A stretch of DNA of 64,000 nt from Demequina zhanjiangensis (lineage in GTDB: Bacteria; Actinomycetota; Actinomycetes; Actinomycetales; Demequinaceae). How positions within the stretch are numbered: the stretch's first letter is position 1; every line of letters starts with the position of its first letter. Under the pieces are notes generated by a model. That model ran no database searches and was not told the origin of the DNA. It saw nothing but the letters and a program-made list of their open reading frames with translations. The DNA lies in assembly GCF_030418315.1 (NCBI RefSeq), contig NZ_JAUHPV010000007.1, forward strand, positions 62,001-126,000, given 5' to 3'. This document shows positions 47,067-55,095 of the stretch, piece by piece. The translations under genes and the position numbers were made by a program.

Positions 47067-49685
47067 ATGCCCAAGATTCCGCTCAAGTGGCTTGAAGAGT
47101 CGATCGACCTGCTGCCCGGCTCCACCGCCGAGGACGTCGCCGCGGCGCTCGTGAAGGTGGGTCTCGAGGAGGAGGGCATCGAGGGCGGCTCCGTCACGGG
47201 CCCGCTCGTGATCGGCCGCGTGATGTCGCTCGTCAAGGAGCCGCAGTCCAACGGCAAGACGATCAACTACTGCCGCGTGGACGTCGGCGAGCACAACGAC
47301 CCCGCCGGCCCGGGCCACAAGCCCGACAACAAGGTCGACTACCCGGAGTCGAAGGGCATCGTGTGCGGTGCGCACAACTTCGTCGAGGGTGACTTCGTGG
47401 TCGTGGTGCTGCCCGGCGCCGTGCTGCCCGGTCCGTTCCCCATCGGTGGCCGCAAGACGTACGGCCACTGGTCCGATGGCATGATCTGCTCCGCGAAGGA
47501 GCTGGGCCTGGGTGAGGACCACTCGGGCATCATCGTGCTCAAGTCGCCTTCGGGGGAGTCCCAGGTGTTCGCCGGGGCGTCCGTGCCCGACGAGGCGCTC
47601 GTGCCCGGTGCCGACGCGATCCCGCTGCTGGGGCTCGACGAGCAGACCATCGAGATCAACGTGACGCCGGACCGCGGCTACTCGTTCTCGGTGCGCGGCG
47701 TGGCGCGCGAGTACGCGCACTCAACCGGTCAGCCGCTGCGCGACCCCGCGAAGGTGGAGCTCACCAGCAAGCGCGGCTCGGGCTTCGAGGTCGACATCGA
47801 CGACCAGGCGCCCATCCGTGATCGTGTGGGCTGCGACCGCTTCGCGGCCCGTATCCTGCGTGGCTTCGACCCGAAGGCGTCCAGCCCCACGTGGATGAAG
47901 CGTCGTCTGGATCAGGCGGGCATGCGCCCCATCTCCCTGGCCGTGGACGTCACGAACTACGTGATGCTCGAGCTCGGCCAGCCGCTGCACGCCTACGACC
48001 TGGCGAAGGTGCACGCGCCCATCCAGGTGCGTCGGGCGAAGCCGGGGGAGACCCTCGTCACCCTGGACGACGTGGAGCGCAAGCTCAGCCCCGAGGACAT
48101 CCTGGTGTGCGACTCGCCCGACGGGCGCGGCTCGCGCGTCATCGGCCTGGGCGGCGTCATGGGTGGCTTGGAGACCGAGATCTCGGACACCACCACGGAC
48201 GTGCTGCTCGAGGCGGCGCACTGGGACCCGATCACTATTGCCCGCACCGCGCGCCGTCACAAGCTGGGCTCGGAGGCGTCGCGACGCTACGAGCGCGGCG
48301 TGGACACCGCTCTGCCGCCGTACGCGATCGAGCGTGCGCTGCGCCTCATGCAGGAGTTCGGCGGCGGTGAGCTGGACGAGATCTACACGGACATCAACGA
48401 CGTGGAGCCCGTGCGGCCCATCTCGATGGATGCCTCGTTCCCCGGCACGATCGTCGGCGTGGAGTACCGCCAGGACGTCGTGGTGGACTCGCTGGAGCAG
48501 GTGGGCTGCAAGGTGGAGGTGTCCGGGAGCATGCTCTCGGTGACGCCGCCCACGTGGCGTCCCGACCTTGAGGCGCCCGTGAACCTCGTGGAAGAGGTCG
48601 CGCGCCTCGAGGGCTACGAGAGCCTGCCTTCCGTGCTGCCCGTCGCGCCCCCGGGGCGTGGCCTCACGCACTCGCAGAAGGTGCGCAGGTCCGTGGCGCG
48701 CAGCCTGGCCGAGGCCGGTCTGACCGAGGTGCTCACGTACCCGTTCATGTCCGAGCAGCGGCTGGACGACATGCTCGTGCCGGCTGACGACATCCGTCGC
48801 GTGCAGGCAGTGCGCCTTGCCAACCCGCTGTCCGCGGCCATGCCGCTCATGCGGACCGGCCTCACCTCCACGCTGATCGACGCGGTCAAGACGAACCTGG
48901 GCCGTGGCGCCCAGGACGTGGCGGTGTACGAGATCGGCCGCGCGTACCGTGCCGACCACATCGGTGAGGTGCCCACGTCGTTCTCCGGCAGCACCATCAC
49001 GCCCGACGACGTGGAGCGGCTCAACGAGGCCCTGCCGGGTCAGCCGCGCCGCGCCGCAGGCATCATGGTCGGCAACCGCGTGCCCGCGTCGTGGAACCAC
49101 GGTGCCGAGGCGTTCGACTGGACCGACACCATCGCCATGGTGAACCTCATCGCCGACGCGTGCGGCGTGACTCTCCAGGTCTCGCGGGATCCGTTCCCCG
49201 GGCTTTCGACCATGCCGTTGCACCCTGGTCGCGCCGCGACGTTCCGCCTGTCCGACGGCACGCCCGTGGGTGTCGCGGGGGAGATGCACCCGAAGGTGTG
49301 CGAGAACCTCGGACTCCCGCCGCGCACGGTGGGCTTCGAGGTGATCCTGGACGACATGATCGCCGAGTCGGAGGGGCGCATCGCGCCTGCGAGCCCGGTC
49401 TCGCAGCAGGTGCTGGCCAAGGAGGACTTCGCGTTCGTGGTCCCGGACCACGTGGCGGCAGGCGACCTGGTCGCTTCGGTGAAGTCGGCCGGCGGCGAGC
49501 TGGTCGAGGACGCGCACGTGTTCGACGTCTACACGGGCGAGCAGATCGGCGAGGGCAAGAAGTCGCTCGCGGTGAATGTCGTGATGCGTGCCGCGGACCG
49601 GACGCTCGGTGCTGATGAGGTGCTCGCGGTGCGCGAGGCGATCATCGCGGCGGCAGGCGAGGAGTTCGGAGCGGTGCTGCGCTAG
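47067..49685 (+). CDS. pheT: Phenylalanine--tRNA ligase beta subunit
   Basis: 872 residues, starting one base after the pheS stop. Domains in order: N-terminal fold, EMAP/OB tRNA-binding domain (about 45-150), B3/4 editing domain (about 220-390), B5 (about 395-480), core and the C-terminal anticodon-binding ferredoxin fold ending EEFGAVLR. The gene is intact, yet two degenerate copies of its 3' end occur downstream (52972-53037 and 53812-54099), which I read as relics of integration at this site. Confidence 0.97.
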   Translation: MPKIPLKWLEESIDLLPGSTAEDVAAALVKVGLEEEGIEGGSVTGPLVIGRVMSLVKEPQSNGKTINYCRVDVGEHNDPAGPGHKPDNKVDYPESKGIVCGAHNFVEGDFVVVVLPGAVLPGPFPIGGRKTYGHWSDGMICSAKELGLGEDHSGIIVLKSPSGESQVFAGASVPDEALVPGADAIPLLGLDEQTIEINVTPDRGYSFSVRGVAREYAHSTGQPLRDPAKVELTSKRGSGFEVDIDDQAPIRDRVGCDRFAARILRGFDPKASSPTWMKRRLDQAGMRPISLAVDVTNYVMLELGQPLHAYDLAKVHAPIQVRRAKPGETLVTLDDVERKLSPEDILVCDSPDGRGSRVIGLGGVMGGLETEISDTTTDVLLEAAHWDPITIARTARRHKLGSEASRRYERGVDTALPPYAIERALRLMQEFGGGELDEIYTDINDVEPVRPISMDASFPGTIVGVEYRQDVVVDSLEQVGCKVEVSGSMLSVTPPTWRPDLEAPVNLVEEVARLEGYESLPSVLPVAPPGRGLTHSQKVRRSVARSLAEAGLTEVLTYPFMSEQRLDDMLVPADDIRRVQAVRLANPLSAAMPLMRTGLTSTLIDAVKTNLGRGAQDVAVYEIGRAYRADHIGEVPTSFSGSTITPDDVERLNEALPGQPRRAAGIMVGNRVPASWNHGAEAFDWTDTIAMVNLIADACGVTLQVSRDPFPGLSTMPLHPGRAATFRLSDGTPVGVAGEMHPKVCENLGLPPRTVGFEVILDDMIAESEGRIAPASPVSQQVLAKEDFAFVVPDHVAAGDLVASVKSAGGELVEDAHVFDVYTGEQIGEGKKSLAVNVVMRAADRTLGADEVLAVREAIIAAAGEEFGAVLR
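49636..49654. repeat. 19-base direct repeat within the pheT 3' end (candidate att core, left)
   Basis: AGGCGATCATCGCGGCGGC occurs here and identically at 54050-54068 inside the second pheT remnant. The flanks on both sides diverge between copies. Such shared 3'-end blocks are what integrases leave behind; the precise crossover cannot be fixed from one sequence. Confidence 0.5.
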
Positions 49686-49713
49686 CGCGGCTCACTCTCA
49701 AGCGGACGCAGGG

Positions 49714-49743
49714 GCGGCAGGCGGGCAATGGCCCGCCTGCCGC
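49714..49743 (+). terminator. Terminator of pheST
   Basis: A perfect 13-bp stem (49714-49726 with 49731-49743), loop AATG, followed by TCTT. It lies 28 bases after the pheT stop, so if elements integrated at the pheT end this terminator arrived with the newest one or was kept by the crossover. Confidence 0.85.
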
Positions 49744-49792
49744 TCTTCGTGCGGGTGAGGGCGCATGGGCCGTCGGCACGTACACTTTCCGG

Positions 49793-49840
49793 GTGAGTTC
49801 TCAGGAGGTGGTCGGCGCTCGATGCGCCGACATCAGGTAG
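49793..49840 (+). CDS. Putative leaderless leader peptide before the FBP-domain gene
   Basis: GTG 49793 to TAG 49840 encodes 15 residues (SSQEVVGARCADIR after the start). TACACT (49781-49786) stands exactly 6 bases upstream. The next 107 bases to the FBP gene are very GC-rich with several possible stems. A translated mini-ORF before a ribosome or EF-G factor is typical of drug-inducible attenuation. This is inferred from layout, not proven. Confidence 0.4.
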   Translation: MSSQEVVGARCADIR

Positions 49841-49947
49841 TCCCGCCCCGGGCTGCGCTATACGGCGCGGCCTGTTGAAGCGCACCTGAAATCACCTCGC
49901 CCGTGCGGCGCGCGACCCGCGCCCGGGCACTCCAGAAAGAGAACCCC

Positions 49948-50430
49948 ATGCTTCCCCTCGCCCCTGCGGCCATCCGCGCGTCCTTCGTCAACGCCTCCCG
50001 CAAGGAGCGATCCGACCTCACCCTTCCCGCCGACTTCGACGCGCTCGACTGGGAGCGGCTCGACTTCCTGGGCTGGCGCGACCCCAAGCTCGAGCGACGG
50101 GCCTATGTGATCGTGCCGGGTCTCGAAGGCGAATTCACCGGCATCCTGTTCCGTCACCCCGGGTCCACGCCCCGCACAAGGGCTCAGTGCTCGTGGTGCA
50201 ACGACACCACGCTCCCGAACGACGTGGTGCTCTATAACGCCAAGCGCTCGGGCGCGGCGGGCAAGAATGGCAACACCCTCAGCACGCTCGTCTGCGAGGA
50301 CTTCCAGTGCTCGCTCAACGCCAGGCGCCCGCCGAAGGCCTGGTACGAGGACTTCGACCGCGAAGCGGCGAGACTGCGGCAGGTCGAGGAGCTGCAGTTG
50401 CGGGCGGCGGCGTTCGTGGCGCAGGTGTAG
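49948..50430 (+). CDS. FBP-domain protein (EF-G-binding, FusB-like zinc finger)
   Basis: 160 residues. The C-terminal FBP_C domain holds a treble-clef zinc site: CSWCN at about residues 75-79 and CEDFQCSLN near 120-128. It is preceded by DWERLDFLGWRDPKLERRAY. In staphylococci this fold (FusB) binds EF-G and frees it from fusidic acid; for the actinobacterial members a similar EF-G role is inferred. ATG at 49948 with a purine-rich AGAAAGAG upstream. A strong terminator follows. Confidence 0.85.
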   Translation: MLPLAPAAIRASFVNASRKERSDLTLPADFDALDWERLDFLGWRDPKLERRAYVIVPGLEGEFTGILFRHPGSTPRTRAQCSWCNDTTLPNDVVLYNAKRSGAAGKNGNTLSTLVCEDFQCSLNARRPPKAWYEDFDREAARLRQVEELQLRAAAFVAQV

Positions 50431-50469
50431 CACGAGGGGGCCGGGCCCTCTCGGCCCGGCCCCCTCGTG
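50431..50469. terminator. Strong hairpin after the FBP-domain gene
   Basis: A 17-bp perfect stem (50431-50447 with 50453-50469), loop of 5. It starts immediately after the stop codon and also faces the end of the reverse-strand gene at 50494, so it may serve both directions. Confidence 0.85.
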
Positions 50470-50493
50470 GCGGCTTCCGCGTCTTTGAGACCG

Positions 50494-51600
50494 CTACGCG
50501 TCGAGGTACCGTCGGACCGTCTCTCGAATCGCGTCGATGTGCAGGTAGATGTCCTCAAGGCTGTCGATCGGCACTCGAGTCTCGTTCTTGTCCGCGTCAA
50601 GAAGACCGATGTACTTCTGCTTCTTGTTGTTGAACCATAGACGTGCGATCGGCTTGCGATTGTTGTCGTCGAGAAGGATCGCGAAGTAGCTCTTTGCATC
50701 GCGATGTACCACTCGATGCGGCTTCACCTCGGCGCATGCGATGGCCTTGACGATCTGGAAGCCTTCGAGTTCCTCCAGCGTCGTCTCGATCTCGGTATCG
50801 CGGTTCAGGTCTTCCTCAACGACGGGCTCGCTCTCCACGGCTGCGCTCGGGGCTTCATCGCCCGAAGGTGCGGGAGCGGTGTAAGACGCCCCCAATGCCG
50901 TCTTTAGACGGTCATTGACCTGCTCAGTGATGAACTGGCGAAGGGCCTTCGAGACGAGTGATGTGAACTGCTGACGGACGTCCTGCGTGAAACGTCCGTC
51001 GTAGACCTGGCTGGTGAGCAGGCGGACGAACTGCTCGCTGGGTTCCTTGAACTCAGCGGAAACGGCGCGCTTGAGAGAGCCTACGTACTTCAACTCCTCG
51101 GCAGCGTTAATGACTGAGTCGATGTCGAAGATCTCTTTGGAGAGCTTCTTGAGCTCTGGAATCAGAGTCGGATCGATGTCCAGGAGGTCGAGTACTAGAA
51201 ACGGGCGATCGTCCATGCGGTTCGGGACATCGAGGTCGGTATAGAAGTTGTAGACCTGACCGTTGGTAAGCACCGCGATACGCGCGTTGGTTACTGAGAA
51301 GTAGCGGAAGAGCTGAGAGGCGTGCTCGATCTTGAGATTTCCGGACGACTTCTTGCACTCGATAAGCATCTGTACTTCGCCGTCTCGCAAGATGGCGTAG
51401 TCGACCTTCTCGTGGCGCTTCGTTCCCACGTCTGCGGTGAACTCGGGCTCCACTTCGAGCGGATTGAAGACGTCGTAGCCGAGGATCGTCGCGATGAATG
51501 GCATTACGAATGCATTCTTCGTCGCCTCTTCGGTCTGGATAGCGTCCTTCTGGTCCTGAACTTTGCTCGCGAGAGCGGCGAGCTTGTCTTCGAACTCCAT
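50494..51600 (-). CDS. Orphan type I restriction HsdR N-terminal domain protein
   Basis: 368 residues. The first 160 residues carry an HSDR_N-type nuclease fold: EEATKNAFVMPFIATILGYD, PEFTADVGTKRHEKVDYAIL and the PD-(D/E)XK signature with Asp in KVDYAI and Glu-x-Lys in LIECKKSSG. A helical middle and a C-terminal domain (SYFAILLDDNNRKPIARLWF) with an acidic linker follow. There is no helicase motor and no hsdM/hsdS nearby, so this is not a type I system; a standalone defence nuclease is possible. Start ATG 51600 after GAAAGGGG. Lower GC than the core genes. Confidence 0.82.
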   Translation of the reverse strand: MEFEDKLAALASKVQDQKDAIQTEEATKNAFVMPFIATILGYDVFNPLEVEPEFTADVGTKRHEKVDYAILRDGEVQMLIECKKSSGNLKIEHASQLFRYFSVTNARIAVLTNGQVYNFYTDLDVPNRMDDRPFLVLDLLDIDPTLIPELKKLSKEIFDIDSVINAAEELKYVGSLKRAVSAEFKEPSEQFVRLLTSQVYDGRFTQDVRQQFTSLVSKALRQFITEQVNDRLKTALGASYTAPAPSGDEAPSAAVESEPVVEEDLNRDTEIETTLEELEGFQIVKAIACAEVKPHRVVHRDAKSYFAILLDDNNRKPIARLWFNNKKQKYIGLLDADKNETRVPIDSLEDIYLHIDAIRETVRRYLDA

Positions 51601-51730
51601 AGTTCCCCTTTCAGATAACGATGACGCTATCCGAGAAGCCTGACGGTCGGCTGGAGCGGCACGCTTCGCGCGTGACCGTGTGACGTATCCGTCGCTCGTA
51701 CCAGCAATGTGACTCAGCCGGGCGAGCCGG

Positions 51731-52174
51731 CTAGTTGTTGGTCGACCTCGTCGCTGAAACGTGGGCGTGGATATGGGAGGCAAGCTCGTCGAGTTCGTGA
51801 CGTGCTGGCTCGCTCCATGACGCCTCTAGCTTCAAGCCGTCATCGGTGCTTCTGGGGACTACGTGCAAGTGTGTGTGGAAGACCTCCTGGAAAGCCGCCT
51901 CCCCGTCGGCAAGGAAGAAGTTCACACCCTCGCATGTGATGTTCGAGCGGCGCATCGCGGCGGCAATGCGTTGGGCTGCGCCAAACATTGCTGCTCCGGT
52001 GTGCTCGTCGAGATCGTTGAGCCCTGTTGAGTGACGCTTGGGGATGATAAGGACGTGGCCCGTTGTCGCAGGCTGAATGTCCATGAACCCAAGCACATCC
52101 TCGTCCTCGTACACGATGCTGGACGGCAGATCTCGCGAGACAATCTGGCAGAACACGCAGGACACTTCAGACAT
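51731..52174 (-). CDS. HIT family hydrolase
   Basis: 147 residues with CVFCQIVSRDLP (Cys pair of the HIT zinc site), VYEDEDVLGFMDI, TGHVLIIPKRH and the triad HTHLHVVPR. It belongs to the Hint-like nucleotide phosphoramidase/AP4A group. Start at ATG 52174; the ORF is open further upstream but without family homology. Confidence 0.92.
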   Translation of the reverse strand: MSEVSCVFCQIVSRDLPSSIVYEDEDVLGFMDIQPATTGHVLIIPKRHSTGLNDLDEHTGAAMFGAAQRIAAAMRRSNITCEGVNFFLADGEAAFQEVFHTHLHVVPRSTDDGLKLEASWSEPARHELDELASHIHAHVSATRSTNN

Positions 52175-52344
52175 GGCACCACTATGCCGAACGTCGTCCT
52201 GCAGGCGCGTGGGGCCGACCTGGAACGGCAAGTCCGCCAAAGTCTCGCCCCATGGAGCGGAGTCGCGGCGTTCACCGACCCCGAAGCGACCAAGGGACTT
52301 TGAAATCGACGGTCGGCGACCCGCAGAGCGCCGCGCGCGTCGGT

Positions 52345-52704
52345 TTACGCGGGCATCTCCCACAGCTCGATCGGAAGGCCTTCCGGATCGTGGATGCGGA
52401 CGAACCTGCCGTACTCCGTCTCCCATTCGGGTCGCCGCTCGACCTCGATCCCTGCCTCGTCGAAGTGCGCGAGCATCTCGTCGAGTCCGGTGACCCGGAG
52501 GTTGAGCATGAAGGGCTGGTCGGCCGCGAAGTAGTCGCTCTCGGCCGCGAACGGCGTGAAGACGGTCATGCCGGCTTCCTGCTGCCAGACTGCGTCGGAT
52601 CCTTCCTGGCCCGCATCGATACCGAGGTGCTCCCGATACCAGGCGGCGCTCGCCTCCGGGTCGCGGCTACGGAAGAACAGTCCGCCGATTCCTGTCACGC
52701 TCAT
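52345..52704 (-). CDS. VOC/glyoxalase superfamily protein
   Basis: 119 residues of paired beta-alpha-beta-beta-beta modules: GIGGLFFRSRDPEASAAWYR, HLGID, and a second half ending RIHDPEGLPIELWEMP, the usual C-terminal Glu metal ligand. Substrate unknown (glyoxalase, dioxygenase or resistance-type). I take ATG 52704; a GTG 9 bases earlier is possible. Confidence 0.87.
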   Translation of the reverse strand: MSVTGIGGLFFRSRDPEASAAWYREHLGIDAGQEGSDAVWQQEAGMTVFTPFAAESDYFAADQPFMLNLRVTGLDEMLAHFDEAGIEVERRPEWETEYGRFVRIHDPEGLPIELWEMPA

Positions 52705-52769
52705 AAGGCCCACGCTAGACGCGAGAGCGCCATTGCGACAGGGATGATCCCGACTAGGAGTGTCGTCAC

Positions 52770-52976
52770 ATGGCTGCTGAAGGAAACGTCGTCCACGTGG
52801 TGTTCACGCAATGGCGAGGGGAGATCGCGCCCGAGGCTCGCCGCGAGCTGACCGGACACGTTGCCGCCTTCACCACGGGGATCACTGGGATCGTGTCCGT
52901 CGCCGGGGCCCGAGCGTCAGACCTGATGGTCTTTAGGGCGAGTTCTAGTGGAGTTCCTCGTGACCTTCGTTGACGT
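52770..52976 (+). pseudogene. Truncated Dabb-domain gene (paralogue of 59961-60272)
   Basis: It encodes VVHVVFTQWRGEIAPEARRE, nearly the same as the intact gene at 59961, and DNA identity is high for about 200 bases. After residue 48 the frame shifts and ends at 52973, while homology continues in another frame to about 52976, where it runs straight into a pheT 3' fragment. The copies differ at many positions, so this is an old duplication or a second allele brought in with an element. Confidence 0.75.
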
Positions 52977-53037
52977 CGTGTTGCGCGAGGCGATTGTCGC
53001 GGCGGTGAGCGAGGAACTCGGCGCGGTCTTGCGCTGA
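52972..53037 (+). pseudogene. Displaced pheT 3'-end fragment 1
   Basis: Codons read DVVLREAIVAAVSEELGAVL then R and TGA, against the intact pheT end AVREAIIAAAGEEFGAVLR. Only about 22 codons remain. It is fused to the broken Dabb gene and followed by no pheS/pheT context. Best explained as the end of an older pheT displaced by integration of the DNA between 49686 and here. Confidence 0.8.
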
Positions 53038-53124
53038 CCCGGCAGGATCGGTGAGGACGGGTGGTCAGATGGAAACCCCAACCACCTGTCCGCGTGTTCG
53101 TGTCGGCAGTCCTTGACCTCAAGG

Positions 53125-53571
53125 TCAGCGTTCACCGATGAGTGAACGCAGGTCGTCTCCCGTGCTCTTCACTTTCCAGAACTTGCGGCCGTTGGTGTTC
53201 GGCACGGCCCGTGTGTCACCAGAGATGCGTACTACGACATCGACAGCGGCCGCTGTTGGTGACGGGAACACTTTGTGGTTCCAGGGAGCAGTGGTGATCC
53301 GCAGTTCGTGGGTGCTCATGTCGAACACCCCCTCGATCCGGTGGTTCTTGTAGATCTTGAATACTGGAACCTGGGCTTCACCTGTCGCGGGCGTGGCCAC
53401 CACGGGTGCCTCTCGACGGTCCTCAGTCGACTCAATCGACGTTGTTCCGCTGCCCGCTCCAGAAAGGTTGCTCACCATGCGATCGACAACTTGGCCTGCC
53501 GTGCAACCCATGAGTTGTGCCGCAACGAGGAGCTTTTCGTATGTGGCGGTGCTGACTTCGATGCTGTTCAT
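53125..53571 (-). CDS. Small protein with RHH-like N-terminus and RAMA/DUF4357-like C-terminus
   Basis: 148 residues. The N-terminus (SIEVSTATYEKLLVAAQLMG) resembles a ribbon-helix-helix DNA-binding fold. The C-terminus runs VFDMSTHELRI, VFPSPTAAAVDVVVRISG and NTNGRKFWKV, the SP-AAA ... NG--FW pattern of RAMA/DUF4357 domains, which often accompany restriction or DNA-modification genes. Start ATG 53571 has no good ribosome-binding site. Sits 1.5 kb from the HsdR-N protein. GC content is low relative to the core. Confidence 0.65.
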   Translation of the reverse strand: MNSIEVSTATYEKLLVAAQLMGCTAGQVVDRMVSNLSGAGSGTTSIESTEDRREAPVVATPATGEAQVPVFKIYKNHRIEGVFDMSTHELRITTAPWNHKVFPSPTAAAVDVVVRISGDTRAVPNTNGRKFWKVKSTGDDLRSLIGER

Positions 53572-53811
53572 CGTGGATACCGTTCGTTCAGCGGCTACCT
53601 GGGTGGTCGCCTCTCTGCACAAGAGTTTCACAAAGAGCAAGAAGAGTCAAGAGAGTCCATGGATGGACTCTTGTTAACGCTTCTTACTCATGGCACATCG
53701 GGGTGACCGAACGGCTATTGAGCCGATAGGCGCCCGTCGCTGCGGGCGGGTTGCGCCTACTTAGTGGGGCAGCTGTGCCTGCTGATCTGGGCCTGCGCAG
53801 CGCGTCATCGC
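53572..53811. other. Gene-free gap with one hairpin
   Basis: Apart from AGAGTCCAT (53651-53659) and its complement ATGGACTCT (53662-53670), a tight inverted repeat upstream of the reverse-strand gene, I see nothing recognisable here. Confidence 0.4.
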
Positions 53812-54099
53812 CCCGTGACCTCGACGTCGCGGCAGATGCTCGCGAACGAGGACACCACGTTGGCCATTTGCGAGCACGTGGGCACGGGCGCCCTCGACTT
53901 GACCGTGAAGTGGGCCGTTGGTGTTCTGGTCGAGGGCGCTGACCTGTTCGACGTCGGCGTTGGCGAGGCCAATAGGGCGCTCTCGATCAACGGGGTGCTG
54001 CGCGTATGTGACCGGACTATGGGTGCGGGCGAGGTTCCCACGGTGCGCTAGGCGATCATCGCGGCGGCCGGCAACGAGTCCGGAACGGTGCTCCGCTAG
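53812..54099 (+). pseudogene. Displaced pheT 3'-end fragment 2
   Basis: About 95 codons align with the last 96 residues of PheT: MLANEDTTLAICEHV against VLAKEDFAFVVPDHV, then DLFDVGVGEA, VCDRTMGAGEVPTVR, an in-frame TAG (54049-54051), and AIIAAAGNESGTVLR followed by TAG. Identity is roughly half, so this end came from a diverged relative or has decayed for long. It lacks any promoter or start. Confidence 0.85.
54050..54068. repeat. 19-base direct repeat (candidate att core, right)
   Basis: Identical to 49636-49654 at the pheT end; see that entry. The 4.4 kb between the copies contains FBP, HsdR-N, HIT, VOC, the broken Dabb gene and the RHH-like gene. Confidence 0.5.
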
Positions 54100-54433
54100 T
54101 GCTGCTGACCAACAAGCAGAGGTCGGGCGGCTACGCCATCAGCCGGCCGAGCGTGTGCTGTCTCGCTACACGTGGATCGCAAGCCGTTGTTGCTCGTGGA
54201 TCCAGCCAGCATGGTTTGGCGTGGACTTCTGATCGGGTGTACGTCGGCGCTTACGTGCAGCGTCGAAGCGGCGTAGTGCTAAGCGAACCGAAGAGCGCCG
54301 TGTTCGGCGCGATATCGGTCACTGCCGGTGACCGCGTCCCGGGTGCTTGCGGAGTAGTTCCGAACGTATGCAAGAACGCCCGGCGCGTTACGACCGGCGG
54401 CTACGCGATCGGTTCTGTCGAGGTGGCTGCCTG
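54100..54433. other. Gene-free gap before the dead recombinase
   Basis: 334 bases in which I find no gene, RNA or repeat. One frame stays open (54099-54434) but has no family features and no ribosome-binding site, so I treat the stretch as degenerate DNA between two element relics. Confidence 0.5.
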
Positions 54434-55091
54434 ATGGACGCCATCATCCAACTGCGCGTTTCGACCCAGGGTCAAGTGGACGAGGGTCACGGCCTCGAGG
54501 TCCAGGAGGCTGCCTGCTGTGCTTATGCCTAACTGAAGGGCATGGAGGGGTCGAGGTGCTGAGTGACGAGGCCGTATCGGGCACGCTGTCGGCGCACGAG
54601 TGACCGGGCTCATGGACGCGCTCGCGCTACTGAAGGACGACGAGGCCGACTGCCTGATCGTCGCGCGCCTCGACCGTCTCGCGCGCCAACTAACCACCCA
54701 GGAGGTCATCCTCGCCGAGGTGCGGAAGCAGGGGAGAGAGGTGCACTAGGTCGATCAGGGGCTGGTACCTCAGGACGACCCAGACGACCCGATGCGCACC
54801 GCCATGAGGCAGATGGCCGGCGTTTTCGCCGAGCTGGATCGGGCGATGACCGTCAAGTGTCTTCGCGACGGTCGGAGGGCCAAGCAGGCTTAGGGAGGGA
54901 AGGCAGTCGGCCGCGACGGCTACGGCTACTCGAAGGAGGGGCCGATCCCCGCTGAGTTGGAGGTCATGCGGTTCGTGCTGGAACGGCGAGACCGGGGCGA
55001 GAGCTGGAAGTCGCTCGCCGCCGAGCTGAACTCCCGAGGTCTCAAGCCCCGGTCTGCCGTGAGGTGGACGCCTCAGACCTGGCGAAGATAA
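54434..55091 (+). pseudogene. Serine recombinase, decayed
   Basis: It starts IIQLRVSTQGQVDEGHGLEV, with the catalytic Ser in RVST, then TAA at 54530. After frame changes it continues VLSDEAVSGTL, LIVARLDRLARQLTTQEVIL, GVFAELDRAMT and GRDGYGYSKEG to TAA at 55089. At least four in-frame stops or frameshifts break it, and the zinc-ribbon and coiled-coil C-terminus is missing. It was probably the integrase of one of the elements that landed at pheT. Confidence 0.88.
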
Positions 55092-55095
55092 TGAC

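Noticed and set aside
50494..51600. A type I restriction-modification system.
   Set aside because: Only an HsdR N-terminal-type domain is present. No helicase motifs, hsdM or hsdS are nearby.
54099..54434. An open frame of 111 codons between the pheT relic and the dead recombinase.
   Set aside because: No ribosome-binding site, no family features, flanked by pseudogenes; likely chance.
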